Origin: Actinomadura_C alba | Lineage (GTDB): Bacteria; Actinomycetota; Actinomycetes; Streptosporangiales; Streptosporangiaceae | Length of the DNA: 64,000 bases | Assembly (NCBI RefSeq): GCF_039530285.1 | Contig: NZ_BAAAOK010000006.1 | Span: 310,001-374,000, forward strand | Direction of reading: 5' to 3' | Part shown: positions 63,990 through 64,000 of the stretch, piece by piece | Position numbering within the stretch: position 1 is the stretch's first letter | Layout: each line of letters opens with the position of its first letter | Program-made: the position numbers and the translations under genes | The notes under the pieces: generated by a model | Seen by the model: the letters and a program-made list of their open reading frames with translations, nothing else | What the model was told of the DNA's origin: nothing | Database searches by the model: none

Positions 63990-64000
63990 ATGGCTGCCAC

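Overview
The window is very GC-rich, with strong third-position G/C bias, frequent GTG starts and many ATGA stop/start overlaps. Its gene families are typical of a large-genome filamentous actinobacterium: a DUF397/XRE/ATP-binding triad, a SigR-like sigma factor, SpoIIE-type phosphatases, an EspI-like MinD ATPase, a CGNR regulator and large LuxR-family STAND regulators. The order Streptosporangiales is my best guess, but no rRNA or other diagnostic marker is present. I see no phage, transposon, CRISPR array, tRNA or rRNA.

Layout. 1-6.7 kb: a carbohydrate-use locus with ABC permeases, a solute-binding lipoprotein, a LacI regulator with a near-perfect auto-operator, and a secreted glycosidase. 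The spacing of the glycosidase's catalytic Asp residues fits GH87 alpha-1,3-glucanase. 6.8-9.7 kb: a protein with an N-terminal class III cyclase-like domain, an NB-ARC ATPase and TPRs. 9.7-15.4 kb: MocR regulator, alpha/beta hydrolase, fumarylacetoacetase and membrane Ser/Thr kinase. 15.5-18.3 kb: the DUF397/XRE/ATP-binding triad and an ECF sigma factor with no adjacent anti-sigma gene. 18.3-21.7 kb: a coupled operon (EspI-like ATPase, 120-aa protein, 53-aa protein, DUF6177 protein). 22-26.3 kb: GAF-ANTAR protein, PAS-GAF-PP2C phosphatase, then a GT4 glycosyltransferase preceded by a long, highly structured leader with a candidate upstream ORF.

26.5-32.8 kb: archaeal/eukaryal-type prolyl-tRNA synthetase, YceI protein, a TagGH-like polysaccharide exporter, a PAP2-diacylglycerol kinase fusion and a YbhB/PEBP protein. 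32.8-34.2 kb: an apparent deletion scar that removes the 5' ends of two divergent genes (ArsR-like regulator and MFS transporter). 34.3-41.6 kb: KamA-like radical SAM enzyme, a DUF998/hydrolase/lipoprotein operon with a paralogous secreted protein, PlsX and ArgS. 41.7-49.3 kb: a Lys/Arg/Ala/Thr-rich histone H1-like protein and two tandem paralogous ~1000-aa LuxR regulators. 49.6-57.1 kb: methyltransferase, IclR regulator, an acyl-CoA dehydrogenase/enoyl-CoA hydratase pair, CGNR regulator with a palindromic operator, fluoroacetate-dehalogenase-like hydrolase and thiolase; this suggests acyl-CoA degradation. 57.2-64 kb: DHA2 exporter fused to a MarR-like domain, a short leader ORF coupled to a tiny membrane protein, degenerate methyltransferase, zinc alcohol dehydrogenase and a PAS-GAF-PP2C-HATPase protein.

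All family assignments come from reading the sequence and from remembered family motifs; no database search was run.
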